This document shows, in pieces, positions 1-9,300 of a DNA stretch of 64,000 bases. Origin of the DNA: Streptomyces antioxidans (GTDB lineage: Bacteria > Actinomycetota > Actinomycetes > Streptomycetales > Streptomycetaceae); NCBI RefSeq assembly GCF_000968685.2, contig NZ_LAKD02000031.1:22962-86961 (forward strand), written 5' to 3'. The notes under the pieces are model-generated. The model was not told where the DNA came from and did no database searches. It saw only the letters and a list, made by a program, of their open reading frames with translations. The position numbers and the translations under genes were made by a program. The stretch's first letter is position 1, and every line of letters begins with the position of its first letter.

Positions 1-509
1 GCCGGATCCGCGATGAGTCCACCGTCCCCGTGATCATGCTCTCCGCGCGGGCCGACTCCATCGATGTGGTGCTCGGCCTCGAGGCCGGCGCCGACGACTA
101 TGTGACCAAGCCCTTCGACGGTGCGGTGCTGGTGGCCCGCATCCGGGCCGTACTGCGCCGCTTCGGCCATGCCAGCGGCCCCGGCGGGCGGGGCGCGGAG
201 CCGGTCCCCGAGGAGCCCGACGGCGGGGTGCTGCGCTTCGGCGACCTGGAGGTCGACCCCGAGGGCATGGAGGTACGCAAGGGCGGGCTGCAGGTGGCGC
301 TCACCCCGACCGAGATGCGGCTGCTGCTGGAGTTCTCGACCGCCCCCGGCACCGTGCTCTCCCGCGACCGGCTGCTGGAGCGGGTCTGGGAGTACGGCTG
401 GGGCGGGGACACCCGGGTCGTGGACGTCCATGTGCAGCGGCTGCGCGGCAAGATAGGCCAGGACCGCATCGAGACGGTCCGCGGCTTCGGCTACAAGCTC
501 AGGGGCTGA
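1..509 (+). CDS. cseB: OmpR-family response regulator CseB, 5' truncated by the window edge
   Basis: Reading frame is open from base 3 to the TGA at 509, so the start and the phospho-acceptor Asp lie outside the window. What remains is the end of the receiver domain (the conserved switch Lys in VTKPFD near residue 39) and a complete winged-helix DNA-binding domain ending in the typical VRGFGYKL. The next gene, 6 bp downstream, is its sensor kinase. CseB is known as the SigE-locus activator that turns on sigE when the cell envelope is damaged. Assignment as CseB rests on the partner kinase, which closely resembles the CseC sequence I remember; sigE and cseA would be expected just upstream. Confidence 0.8.
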   Translation, partial: RIRDESTVPVIMLSARADSIDVVLGLEAGADDYVTKPFDGAVLVARIRAVLRRFGHASGPGGRGAEPVPEEPDGGVLRFGDLEVDPEGMEVRKGGLQVALTPTEMRLLLEFSTAPGTVLSRDRLLERVWEYGWGGDTRVVDVHVQRLRGKIGQDRIETVRGFGYKLRG

Positions 510-515
510 GCGGCG

Positions 516-1838
516 TTGCGACGGCGGTTCGCCCTGCGCACGGGTCTGCGGTGGAAGGTCAGCCTCGCCATCGCCGCCGTGAGCACGCTGGTCGCGGTGG
601 TGCTGAGCCTCGTCGTCCACAACGCGGCCCGCGTCTCGATGCTCGACAACAGCCGCACCGTGATGGACGAGCGGGTGAAGGTCGCCCAGCGGTGGTACGA
701 GCAGTCACGGGTGCTGGGGTTCGGCGCCAAGCTGGACGACCCCCGGCTGCCCGAGCAGCTGAAGAAGGAGGCGTGGCGCGGCCAGCGCGCCACCTATCTG
801 GAGGACTCCGGCACCGGCACCCCCGAGGTGTGGGCCTCGGTGCCGCTGCGGAACGGCAAGGTGCTGTCGGTCCACACCAAGTTCCAGGACCGGTTCGCGG
901 TCCTCGACGACCTGGACCGGGTGCTGATCATCGGCTCGGTGGCGGTGGTGCTGGGCGGTATCGCGCTCGGTGTGCTCATCGGCGACCAGCTCTCCCGGCG
1001 GTTGCGCAAGGCGGCCACCGCGGCCCGCAAGCTGGCCGAGGGCGACTCCGAGGTCCGGGTGCGCGAGTCGATCGGCGGCCGGGTGCGCGATGAGACCGAC
1101 GATCTGGCGCGGGCGGTCGACGGCATGGCCGAGGCGCTGCAGCAGCGGCTGGAGGCGGAGCGCCGGGTCACCGCCGACATCGCCCACGAGCTGCGCACCC
1201 CGGTCACCGGGCTGCTCACCGCCGCCGAACTGCTGCCGCCCGGCCGCCCCACCGAGCTGGTACGGGACCGGGCGCAGGCGATGCGCACCCTGGTCGAGGA
1301 CGTCCTGGAGGTCGCGCGCCTGGACGGCTTCGCGGAGCGCGCGGAGCTCCAGGAGATCGCCCTGGCCGAGTTCATCGTCCGGCGGGTCCGGGTGATGGCC
1401 CCCGACGCGGTGGTCACCGTGGTGCGCGACGCCCATGTCTCCACCGACCCCCGGCGGCTGGAGCGGATCATGGGCAATCTGCTGGCCAACGCCGCCCGGC
1501 ACGGCAAACCGCCGTTCGAGGTCACCGTCGAGGGGCGGATACTGCGCGTCCGCGACCACGGTCCCGGCTTCCCCGAGGGGCTGCTGAAGGACGGGCCGAG
1601 CCGGTTCCGCACCGGCAGCAAGGACCGCGCGGGCACCGGGCACGGCCTGGGGCTGACCATAGCCGCGGGCCAGGCGCGGGTGCTGGGCGCCCGGCTGACG
1701 TTCCGCAACGCGGATGGGCTGATGGACGGCGGCGACGAGGCGGACGGGAAGTACCGGGGCGCGGTCGCCGTGCTCTGGTTGCCGGAGTCCGCACCCACCA
1801 ACACCGGCAGCTTCCCGGTCATCGAGGTACCGGACTGA
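516..1838 (+). CDS. cseC: Envelope-stress sensor histidine kinase CseC
   Basis: 440 aa, TTG start chosen because it directly follows cseB. Two membrane segments (about residues 14-36 and 136-157) flank an extracellular sensor of about 100 residues, then HAMP, the H-box ADIAHELRTPVTG with phospho-acceptor His224, the N-box NLLANAARHG and G-boxes DHGPGF and GHGLGLT. The kinase senses cell-wall damage and phosphorylates CseB, which drives sigE. The phrase AARVSMLDN after the first membrane helix and the C-terminal APTNTGSFPV match my memory of S. coelicolor CseC. An alternative is another MtrB/MprB-type kinase, but the pairing argues against that. Confidence 0.82.
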   Translation: MRRRFALRTGLRWKVSLAIAAVSTLVAVVLSLVVHNAARVSMLDNSRTVMDERVKVAQRWYEQSRVLGFGAKLDDPRLPEQLKKEAWRGQRATYLEDSGTGTPEVWASVPLRNGKVLSVHTKFQDRFAVLDDLDRVLIIGSVAVVLGGIALGVLIGDQLSRRLRKAATAARKLAEGDSEVRVRESIGGRVRDETDDLARAVDGMAEALQQRLEAERRVTADIAHELRTPVTGLLTAAELLPPGRPTELVRDRAQAMRTLVEDVLEVARLDGFAERAELQEIALAEFIVRRVRVMAPDAVVTVVRDAHVSTDPRRLERIMGNLLANAARHGKPPFEVTVEGRILRVRDHGPGFPEGLLKDGPSRFRTGSKDRAGTGHGLGLTIAAGQARVLGARLTFRNADGLMDGGDEADGKYRGAVAVLWLPESAPTNTGSFPVIEVPD

Positions 1839-1867
1839 GGCTCGGCCCCAGCGGACCCCTCAGTCCG
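1831..1867. terminator. Bidirectional hairpin between convergent genes
   Basis: Perfect 10-bp arms (CGGACTGAGG at 1831-1840 and its complement at 1858-1867) overlap the stop codons of cseC and the convergent VOC gene. No T-tract on either side, as usual in Streptomyces. Confidence 0.6.
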
Positions 1868-2330
1868 CGACGCAGCCCTCCCAGGGCTTGCTGAAGTCCA
1901 TCTCCTCGCGGGGCTGGGTGAACGAGAACCAGTTGCCGGAGTCGTCGCGGAAGAGCGCCTCGGTGCCGTACGGACGCTCCTGGGGCTCCTGGACGAACTC
2001 CACGCCCTTCGCCTTCAGCGCCTCGTAGTCCCGGTGGATGTCATCGGTGGTGAACACTCCGGCGCCGAGCACCCCCTTGGCGACCAGCGTCCGAAGGGCC
2101 TCGGCGGACTCCGGGTCCAGCCCGGGCGAGCTCGGCACCATCAGGGTCAGCTGCACATCCGGCTGGCCCTTGGCGCCGACCGTCAGCCAGCGCATACCGC
2201 CGCCGCCCTCGCCGTCCCCGCCGATGCTCATATCGGTGCGGACCTCGAGGCCCAGCTTCTCGGTGTAGAACGCCTTGGCCCGGTCCTGGTCGAGGACCCA
2301 GACGGTGACGATGGACATCCCCTTGATCAT
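1860..2330 (-). CDS. VOC-family (glyoxalase/bleomycin-resistance fold) protein
   Basis: 156 aa with the paired beta-alpha-beta-beta-beta layout of the vicinal-oxygen-chelate superfamily: VTVWVLDQDRAKAFYTEKLGLEV at the N-terminus and the C-terminal repeat ending FRDDSGNWFSFTQP. Such proteins bind a metal and act as lyases, dioxygenases or drug-binding proteins; the substrate cannot be read from the sequence. A good Shine-Dalgarno (GGAGG, 8 nt upstream) supports the ATG at 2330. It lies downstream of an AraC-type regulator on the same strand, a common actinobacterial pair in which the regulator probably controls the VOC gene. Confidence 0.85.
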   Translation of the reverse strand: MIKGMSIVTVWVLDQDRAKAFYTEKLGLEVRTDMSIGGDGEGGGGMRWLTVGAKGQPDVQLTLMVPSSPGLDPESAEALRTLVAKGVLGAGVFTTDDIHRDYEALKAKGVEFVQEPQERPYGTEALFRDDSGNWFSFTQPREEMDFSKPWEGCVAD

Positions 2331-2399
2331 TGCTGCCTCCGGAGGTAGGGGTGGGCCGCGCGCGTCGTCGCGACGTGGCCACGGTAGGCAGCGGCGGAT

Positions 2400-2918
2400 T
2401 CAATCCGCTTCTCGAGAATTGCGGTCCTTCGCGCCGGGGGCGGGGGCGCGGGAGCCGCGGGGGGCGGGGGCGCGGGAGCCGCGGGCGTCGGAGCCAGGAG
2501 CGCGGGCGTCGCGCCCGCCGTACCACAGCATCGCGTAACACCCCGGGATGACCGCCGCGGCCCGGTCGACATGCATGTCCCGGTAGGCGCTGGGGGTGAG
2601 CCCGGTCTGCCGCTTGAAGCTCGTGGAGAAGGTGCCGAGGCTGCTGAAGCCGACGAGCGAGCAGATCTCGGTGACCGAGAGATTGGCCGAGCGCAGCAGC
2701 TCCTCGGCCCGCTCGATGCGGCGCCGGGTCAGGTACTGGCCGGGGGTGGATCCGTACGCGCCCCTGAAGGCGCGGATGAAGTGATAGCGCGAATAGCCCG
2801 CGTGCGCGGCGACCGCGCCCAGGTCGAGCGGCTCGGCCCAGTCGCGGTCCATCACGTCCTTCGCGAGGCGCAGCCGACGCAGTTGCGCCAGCCGCGCCTC
2901 GTCCGGCGAGGTCACCAT
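2400..2918 (-). CDS. AraC-family transcriptional regulator (DNA-binding domain only)
   Basis: 172 aa from the ATG at 2918 (MVTSPDEARL). A longer open frame upstream has no family similarity. Residues about 10-110 form the double helix-turn-helix of AraC proteins (AAHAGYSRYHFIRAFR; ICSLVGFSSLGTFSTSFKRQ; GLTPSAYR). No separate ligand-binding domain precedes it. The last 35 residues are low complexity, and include two copies of SRAPAPRG caused by a 24-bp DNA duplication. It probably regulates itself and the VOC gene 69 bp downstream on the same strand. Confidence 0.82.
   Translation of the reverse strand: MVTSPDEARLAQLRRLRLAKDVMDRDWAEPLDLGAVAAHAGYSRYHFIRAFRGAYGSTPGQYLTRRRIERAEELLRSANLSVTEICSLVGFSSLGTFSTSFKRQTGLTPSAYRDMHVDRAAAVIPGCYAMLWYGGRDARAPGSDARGSRAPAPRGSRAPAPGAKDRNSREAD
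2437..2484. repeat. Perfect 24-bp tandem duplication inside the AraC gene
   Basis: Bases 2437-2460 are repeated exactly at 2461-2484. As 24 is a multiple of 3, the duplication adds eight codons to the regulator's tail without shifting frame. It looks recent because the copies are identical. Confidence 0.9.
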
Positions 2919-3001
2919 GGGTCCGATGCTGTCATGCCCCACCGACAGCGGCCCCTGCTCACAGCCCCCTGACAGCGGCCCCGCTCCCCCCGGACCGCTG
3001 G

Positions 3002-4639
3002 TCAGACGGTCTCGGCGATCGGCGCCGCGGTCTCGGCCGCGGCCGCGTCGCCGTCGGCCGGCTTGGTGACGGCCCCGCGCAGCGGGACCTCCTTGACGAA
3101 CCAGGCGGCGACGGCGCCGACGATGCTGATCAGCGCGCCCCACAGGAACACCTGGTGGGCACCGCTGGCCACCGCGTGGGTGTACGCGTCCCGGACGGGC
3201 GGCGGCAGCAGCTTGAGGCTGGCCGGGTCGAGCTGGGCGCTCCCGGAGGTGATGGCCGCGGCCTTGCCCCCGCCCCGCTCGGTCATGGTGTCCCGCACCT
3301 GGTTGGTGAACAGGGCGCCGAGGATGGCGACACCGAAGGAGCCGCCCAGGGTGCGGAAGAGGGTGGCGGAGGAGCTGCCGACGCCCATGTCCTTCATCTC
3401 GACGCTGTTCTGCGCCACCAGCATGGTCGTCTGCATCAGACAGCCCATGCCCATGCCGAGCAGCGCCATGAAGAGACCGGAGGTGAAGCGGGTGGTCTCG
3501 GTGTCCATCGTGGACAGCAGGAACATCCCGCCGGTGATGAAGAGACCGCCGACGATCGGGAAGATCTTGTACTTGCCGGTCACGGTGGTGACCCGGCCCG
3601 CGACCAGCGAGACCACCAGCATGCCCAGCAGCATCGGGAGCAGCAGCAGCCCGGAGTTGGTGGCCGTGGCGCCCTGGACGGTCTGCTGGTAGAGCGGCAG
3701 GAAGGTGGTCGAGCCGAACATCACGAAACCGGTGAGGAAGCCGATCGCGGTGACCAGCGTGAAGTTGAGGTTCCGGAAGATGTGCAGCGGCAGTACGGGC
3801 TCGGCGACCCGCCTCTCCACGTACAGGAACGCGGCGAGCGCGAGGACACCGACCGCCCCGAGCCCGACGATCTGGCCCGACCCCCAGGCGTACTCGTTGC
3901 CGCCCCAGGTGGTGATCAGCACGAGCGCGGTGATGCCCACGGTCAGCAGGGCCGCGCCGGTGTAGTCGATCCGGCCCTCGGAGCGCTTCTTCGGCAGGTG
4001 GAGCACGGCGGTGATCGCCGCGAGGGCGATGGCACCGAGCGGGAGGTTGATGTAGAAGATCCAGCGCCAGCCGAGGTGGTCGGTGAGCGTGCCGCCGACC
4101 AGCGGGCCACCGATCATGGCCACGGCCATCACACCGGCCATGATGCCCTGGTAGCGGCCGCGCTCCCGGGGCGGCACCAGATCACCGATGATCGCCATCA
4201 CGCCGACCATCAGACCGCCCGCCCCCAGGCCCTGGATGGCCCGGAAGCCGATCAGCTCACCCATGGTCTGCGCCATACCGGACAGCGCCGAGCCGCCGAG
4301 GAAGATCGCGATGGAGGTGAGGAAGACGCCCTTGCGGCCGTACATGTCGCCGAGCTTGCCCCAGATGGGGGTCGAGGCGGCGGTGGCCAGGGTGTAGGCG
4401 GTCACCACCCAGGAGAGGTGGTCGAGCCCACCGAGCTCGCCGACGATGGTCGGCATCGCGGTGCCCACGATCATGTTGTCGAGCATCGCGAGCAGCATCG
4501 CGATCATCAGCGCGAAGATCACCACACTGGTGCTGCGCTGCTTGGGCTCGGCCTTGGCCGGGGGCTGCTGGGCCTCCCGGGCGGCCTGAGCCGGTGCCGA
4601 AGCGGATGGCGCTTCGTCGTCTGATTGTTTACGGACCAT
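3002..4639 (-). CDS. DHA2-family (14-TM) MFS multidrug exporter
   Basis: 545 aa from the ATG at 4639, which has a GGAG 5 nt upstream; an in-frame ATG at 4681 lies inside the operator and is less likely. The EmrB/QacA family layout is visible: motif A after the second helix (GKLGDMYGRKGVF), motif C-like GGPLVGGTLTDHLGWRWIFYINLPLG, and about 14 hydrophobic segments. The protein uses the proton gradient to export drugs or natural products from the cytoplasmic membrane. It is divergent from a TetR gene across a large inverted repeat, so it is probably repressed by that TetR and induced by the exported compound. Confidence 0.92.
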   Translation of the reverse strand: MVRKQSDDEAPSASAPAQAAREAQQPPAKAEPKQRSTSVVIFALMIAMLLAMLDNMIVGTAMPTIVGELGGLDHLSWVVTAYTLATAASTPIWGKLGDMYGRKGVFLTSIAIFLGGSALSGMAQTMGELIGFRAIQGLGAGGLMVGVMAIIGDLVPPRERGRYQGIMAGVMAVAMIGGPLVGGTLTDHLGWRWIFYINLPLGAIALAAITAVLHLPKKRSEGRIDYTGAALLTVGITALVLITTWGGNEYAWGSGQIVGLGAVGVLALAAFLYVERRVAEPVLPLHIFRNLNFTLVTAIGFLTGFVMFGSTTFLPLYQQTVQGATATNSGLLLLPMLLGMLVVSLVAGRVTTVTGKYKIFPIVGGLFITGGMFLLSTMDTETTRFTSGLFMALLGMGMGCLMQTTMLVAQNSVEMKDMGVGSSSATLFRTLGGSFGVAILGALFTNQVRDTMTERGGGKAAAITSGSAQLDPASLKLLPPPVRDAYTHAVASGAHQVFLWGALISIVGAVAAWFVKEVPLRGAVTKPADGDAAAAETAAPIAETV

Positions 4640-4679
4640 GTTCTCCGTCTCCCCCTGGGTGATGAGAGCCCTGACGCCC

Positions 4680-4751
4680 ACTTACTTGCCGCCCGGCTAG
4701 TTCAGTACAGTAGAGAAGGTAAGGTGCCAACTAGCCGGGCGTCAAGTAAGT
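4680..4751. promoter_or_regulatory. Large inverted-repeat operator between MFS and TetR genes
   Basis: The 23-bp arms at 4680-4702 and 4729-4751 are complementary at 22 of 23 positions, with a 26-bp spacer. Each arm is itself an imperfect palindrome (AACT...AGTT), so it may be two TetR operators in opposite orientation, one over each divergent promoter. Location and symmetry are seen directly; the TetR role is inferred. Confidence 0.75.
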
Positions 4752-4799
4752 TAATTTCGGCCTGGCGAGGCAGCCAGACCAGCAGTACGGGAGAGCACC

Positions 4800-5378
4800 A
4801 TGGGCAGCACACCGCGGCGGGGCGACACCCGTCAGCGCATCCAGGACGTGGCCCTGGCGCTCTTCGCGGAGCACGGCTACGAGAAGACGTCGCTGCGCGA
4901 GATCGCCGAGCAGCTCGAGGTCACCAAGGCCGCCCTCTACTACCACTTCAAGACCAAGGAGGACATCGTCCTCGGCCTGTTCCAGGACCTGGGCCGACCG
5001 CTGGACGAGCTGATCGCCTGGGGCGAGCAGCAGCCGCGCACCCTGGAGACCAAGCAGGAGCTGCTGCGCCGCTACAGCGTGGCCCTGGACATCGGCGAGC
5101 CACTGATGCGCTTCATGCAGGAGAACCAGGCCACGGTGCGCGAGCTGAGCATCGGCCAGATCTTCAAGGAGCGGATGCTCGCGATGTCCGCCCTGGTCCG
5201 GGACCCCGAGGCGCCCCTGGTCGAACAGGTCCGGAGCATCACCGCGCTGTTCAGCATGCATGCGCGGATGTTCGCGCTGCAGACGGTCGAGGGCGACCCC
5301 GGGGACAAGCGGCAGGCCGTCCTGGAGGTCGCCCTCGATCTGCTGGAGCAGGCGCACGCGTCGTCGGCTCGCGGATGA
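4800..5378 (+). CDS. TetR-family repressor, likely of the divergent MFS exporter
   Basis: 192 aa. The N-terminal helix-turn-helix (residues about 10-56: TRQRIQDVALALFAEHGYEKTSLREIAEQL, VTKAALYYHFKTKEDIV) is textbook TetR. The remaining all-helical part would bind an inducer and form the dimer. ATG at 4800 is preceded by GGGAGAG. Its divergent arrangement with a DHA2 exporter and the 23-bp inverted repeat between them point to a local, autoregulated drug-response switch. Confidence 0.92.
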   Translation: MGSTPRRGDTRQRIQDVALALFAEHGYEKTSLREIAEQLEVTKAALYYHFKTKEDIVLGLFQDLGRPLDELIAWGEQQPRTLETKQELLRRYSVALDIGEPLMRFMQENQATVRELSIGQIFKERMLAMSALVRDPEAPLVEQVRSITALFSMHARMFALQTVEGDPGDKRQAVLEVALDLLEQAHASSARG

Positions 5379-5406
5379 CGCGTGAGCGCGGGGTGACGCG
5401 TGAGCG
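5376..5406. repeat. Short direct repeat at a convergent gene junction
   Basis: TGACGCGTGAGCG occurs at 5376-5388 and 5394-5406. The first copy contains the stop codon of the TetR gene and the second abuts the stop codon of the M23 gene. Probably a small slippage duplication. Confidence 0.7.
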
Positions 5407-6033
5407 TCAGACCTTGACGCCGTGGTCGCGGAGGAACTTGAGCGGCTCGACGGCGGAGCCGTAGTTCGGCGTCGTACGGATCTCGAAGTGCAGGTGGGGG
5501 CCGGTCGAGTTGCCGGTGCTGCCGGACAGGCCGATCTGCTGGCCGGTGCTCACGGACTGCCCGATCCGCACGTCGATCCGGGACAGGTGGGCGTACTGCG
5601 AGTACGTCGCGTTGTCGTGCTTGATCACGATCGCGTTGCCGTACGCGGGGCCGTCACCGCCGCCGTTCGGGCCCGCCTTGACGACCACACCGCCGTGCGC
5701 GGCGTGCACCGGGGTGCCGGACGGCACGACGAAGTCCTGACCGCTGTGGTTCGACGACCACAGGTTGCCCGCGAGGCCGAAGGCCGCGCCTATCGAGTAC
5801 TTGTCTACCGGGGTCTTCCAGGCGTCCGCCTTCGCGGGGGCCTTCGGGGCGGACACCTTCGCGGCGGCCTGGCTGACGGACGGGGCGGAGGCGGCCGTAT
5901 CCGCCCCCACGGCGAACGCCGTACCGGCGCCGAGGGCGAGCGAGGCACCCAGGCCCACGGCGACCACGGCTGCGCGTCCTCGGGACACGGGGGTGAGCGA
6001 AAAACGGCGGCGGTTTGTGGCGCGCGGGGCCAT
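5407..6033 (-). CDS. Secreted M23-family (LytM) metallopeptidase
   Basis: 208 aa. A basic N-terminus and hydrophobic stretch (RAAVVAVGLGASLALGAGTAFA) form a signal peptide, followed by an Ala/Pro-rich linker and a LytM domain. Zinc and catalytic signatures are present: NHSGQDF (His and Asp ligands), YAHLS, and GPHLHFEIR (HxH ligand pair). Such enzymes cut peptidoglycan stem peptides or cross-bridges outside the membrane during growth. GGAGGT lies 8 nt before the ATG. No partner gene is next to it; it is convergent with the TetR gene. Confidence 0.92.
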   Translation of the reverse strand: MAPRATNRRRFSLTPVSRGRAAVVAVGLGASLALGAGTAFAVGADTAASAPSVSQAAAKVSAPKAPAKADAWKTPVDKYSIGAAFGLAGNLWSSNHSGQDFVVPSGTPVHAAHGGVVVKAGPNGGGDGPAYGNAIVIKHDNATYSQYAHLSRIDVRIGQSVSTGQQIGLSGSTGNSTGPHLHFEIRTTPNYGSAVEPLKFLRDHGVKV

Positions 6034-6362
6034 GGGAAGTACCTCCAGAAGCGTCTTCGGAACGCCCCTTGTTATCCCGCTCCCGTTAATTGGCCAAGGC
6101 GTTCTTCTACTAAGTGGTTACGTAGTGAATTGCCTATGGGTGCCGTATCCCGCGCGGAATTCCCAGACATGCCCATGGCGCCTCTGACCTGCGCGATCCC
6201 CTATTTCCCGTAGTAGACCCCGAACGGTCTGTGTGGGATATCACCTTCGCCGGGACCTTCGGATGTCCGGTTCGGGACCAAGGGCCCGACCGCCCGGTCC
6301 CGCTGTACGCTGACGGCGGCCCGCCGTGGCCGGGGGCACACAACCGCCGGGGGGAATGGGAC
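6034..6362. other. Intergenic region with divergent promoters
   Basis: 329 bp between the M23 gene and the NACHT gene. I see no conserved c-di-AMP (ydaO) riboswitch core even though M23 genes in Streptomyces often have one, and no small gene with a ribosome-binding site. The longer in-frame extension of the NACHT gene back to 6231 lacks a Shine-Dalgarno. Confidence 0.5.
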
Positions 6363-9300
6363 ATGGATCCCGCGACCATGGGCGCTCGTCTCGCGTCGAG
6401 CGTCGTCACACCGCTCATCAAGAAGCTGTTCGTCAAGGAGGGTCCGGGCGCCGGGCTGGTGGAGCAGCCGGTCCGCGTCTCCTCCCTCGTCTCGTTCCGG
6501 GGCGAGAAGCGCACCCTGACCGAGAGGGACCTCGGCAAGCTCGCCGCCGAACTGGTCGTACAGGCCATCCGCACCGCCGGACCCGGCGAGCGGCCCTGCC
6601 CCGCCGACGAGGACGAGCTCGTGGCGGAGCAGCTGGCCACCATGCTGTACGCACTCGGCGACCTCGACATGGACGACGTCCAGGCGGTGCGGCTCGGCCA
6701 CCGTGGGCTGGCCCATGAGCTGACCCGTGCCACCCATGCACAAGGGCGGAGCACGCCACCGCTGAGCCCCAGCGGCATGCTGTTCTTCCTGCGCCTGCTG
6801 CACACCGCCTGTCTGCACATCCTGCACTTCTTCACCCAGCGCTCGACGTTCGTCGCCCGCACCCTCGTCGAGCAGAGCGACCAGCTCAGCGAGCTGATCG
6901 CCAAGACCGATGTCCTGATCGAGCGGCTACCGTCACAGGCCGCACAGGACGCCGGGTTCGAGCGGCGGTACGCGGAGTACACAGTCGGCAAGCACTCCAC
7001 GCTGACGATCGTCGGGGTCGACCTCAGCCACGCGGAGGCCACGTGGCCGCTGGACGCGGCGTATCTCAGTCTGGAGGCGGTCTCGTCCGGTGGGGAGCAC
7101 CCGCTGGGCGACGCGTTCGCCGGTACGGCCGCCGACGCCCCGCAGCACGCCGCGCTCCCCGCCGATCGGGCGCTCTCCGGCCACCGGCGGGTGCTGTTAC
7201 GCGGAATCGCGGGCTCCGGCAAGACCACGCTTGTGCAGTGGCTCGCCGTGTGCACCGCGCGGCAGGAGCCGCCGCGCGGCCTGGAGCAGTTGATCGGCCG
7301 CGTTCCGTTCGTCCTCCCCCTGCGGACGATCGCCCGCCAGGGGTCGCTGCCCTCCCCGGCCTCCTTCCTGGCTGCCGTCCACAACTCCTTGGACGGCGCC
7401 CAGCCGCACGGCTGGGCCGACCGCCTGCTGTCCGCCGGGCGCGGGCTGCTCCTGGTCGACGGCATCGACGAGATCCCCGAGCGCGACCGCGAGCGCACCC
7501 GCGCCTGGCTGTCCGACCTCCTGATCGCCTACCCGGACAACCTGTGGCTGGTCACCTCCCGCCCCTCCGCCGTCGCCGAAGACTGGCTGGCGGCGCAGGA
7601 CTTCACCGAGTTCACGCTGTCCCCGATGAGCCGCGAGGACATGGCGGCGTTCATCGACCGCTGGCACGAGGCGGCGCGCCGGACCTGCCGTGGGGAGGAG
7701 GATCGGGCGGAGCTGAACGCGTACCAATCGGCCCTGCAGACCGCCGTCCGCACCAAGCAGGACCTGACGAGGCTCGCCACCAACCCGCTGATGTGCGGCC
7801 TGATCTGCGCCTTGCACCGCGCCCGGCGCGGCTATCTGCCGCCGGGCCGCAAGGCGCTGTACGACGCGGCGCTGTCGATGCTGCTGACGCGGCGCGACAC
7901 CGAGCGCCACGTCTACGCACCGGGCGACGTCCAGCTGGACGAGGAGCCCCAGATCCAGCTCCTCCAGCGGCTCGCCTACTACCTGATCCGCAACGGCGAG
8001 GCCGAGCTGGACCGCGACCGCGCGGAGCGCCTGATCGAGGAGGCCCTTCCATCGGTCCCCGCCGCCCGCGCCCTCGGCGACGCGCCCGCCATCCTGCGCC
8101 ATCTGCTGCTGCGCAGCGGGCTGTTGCGCGAGCCGTCGCTGACCACGGTGGACTTCGTCCACCGCACCTTCCAGGACTATCTGGGCGCGAAGGCGGCGGT
8201 GGAGGCGTGGGACGTCGGCCTGCTGATCCGGAACGCGCATGACGCGCAGTGGGAGGACGTCATCCGCATGGCGGTGGCCCATGCGCGCCCGCGCGAACGG
8301 GCGGAGCTGCTGCGCAAGCTGCTGGACGTGGCGCGGAGCAAGGACAGCGCCGAGTCGACGCCCCGTCTGTTCCTGCTGGCCATGGCCTGCCTGGAACACG
8401 CGCCCGACCTGGACCCGGCGATACGGGACGAGGTCACGCGGCACGCGATGGAGTTCGTCCCGCCCGTGACCATCCCGCAGGCGCGGGACCTGGCCACGGT
8501 GGGCCCCCTGGCGCTGGAGCTGCTTCCGGGCCCGGAGGGGCTGACGGACGAGGTCGCGGAGTGCTGCGTGGTGACGGCCTCCCGCATACCGGTGGACGCG
8601 GCGATCCCGTATCTGGCCCGTTTCGCCGACCACCCGGCGGTCGGGGTCCGCGCCCAACTGGCGTCGAGCTGGGGGCGGTTCGACACCGGGCGGTACTTCC
8701 ATGAGGTGATCCTCCGTCTGGACCGGGACGGCCTGTACTTCGTGGCCGAGTCCATGGAGCAGTTGCGGTTGCTCCTGGACACGGGGCCGCGTCCGCGGCT
8801 CATCCTCCGAGGAGATTTCACGGAGGATGAGATCAGGGACAACCTCGATGGGGCGGAGCTGACCCGGCTCCGGCTGAACGGTAACCACGTACTCGAAGAC
8901 CTCGGCGCCGCGATCGGTCACCTGACGAGCCTCGAAACGCTCTATCTGACCGACTGTCTCAGGGCCTTCTTCTTCACCGGCCTGTCCGATCTCCCCCTCC
9001 GCACCTTGATCTTCGAAACGCCGGGCCTGTCGGGCGTGGGCGTCGTGCCCTGGCACCTGGAGAAGCTGACATCGCTGAAGCGGCTGAAGGTCGCGATCGG
9101 ACACGCACGGATGGAGCGCGACTTCCCGCCCAACATCACGTGGTTGGACCTGCACGTTCTGCACGAGTTCCTGGACGCCGCCTGGTTGCCCTCGGCGTTC
9201 CCCCGCCTTCGCCACCTGAACGTCCACTTTCCCGGTGGCGCCGACCGCCCCATCGACCTGTCCCCGCTCGCCGTCCTCCCCGACCTGGAGGCGGTCACGA

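Noticed and set aside
3155..4624. Long plus-strand open frame of 489 codons
   Set aside because: Antisense to the MFS exporter; His/Gln/Glu-rich with no motif, no ribosome-binding site, and third-codon pattern belongs to the minus-strand gene.
6034..6230. c-di-AMP (ydaO) riboswitch before the M23 gene
   Set aside because: Family genes often have it, but I could not find the conserved core blocks in this leader.
7197..9227. Minus-strand frame of 676 codons inside the NACHT gene
   Set aside because: The plus-strand frame has Walker A and B motifs and LRRs; the minus frame shows only biased composition.
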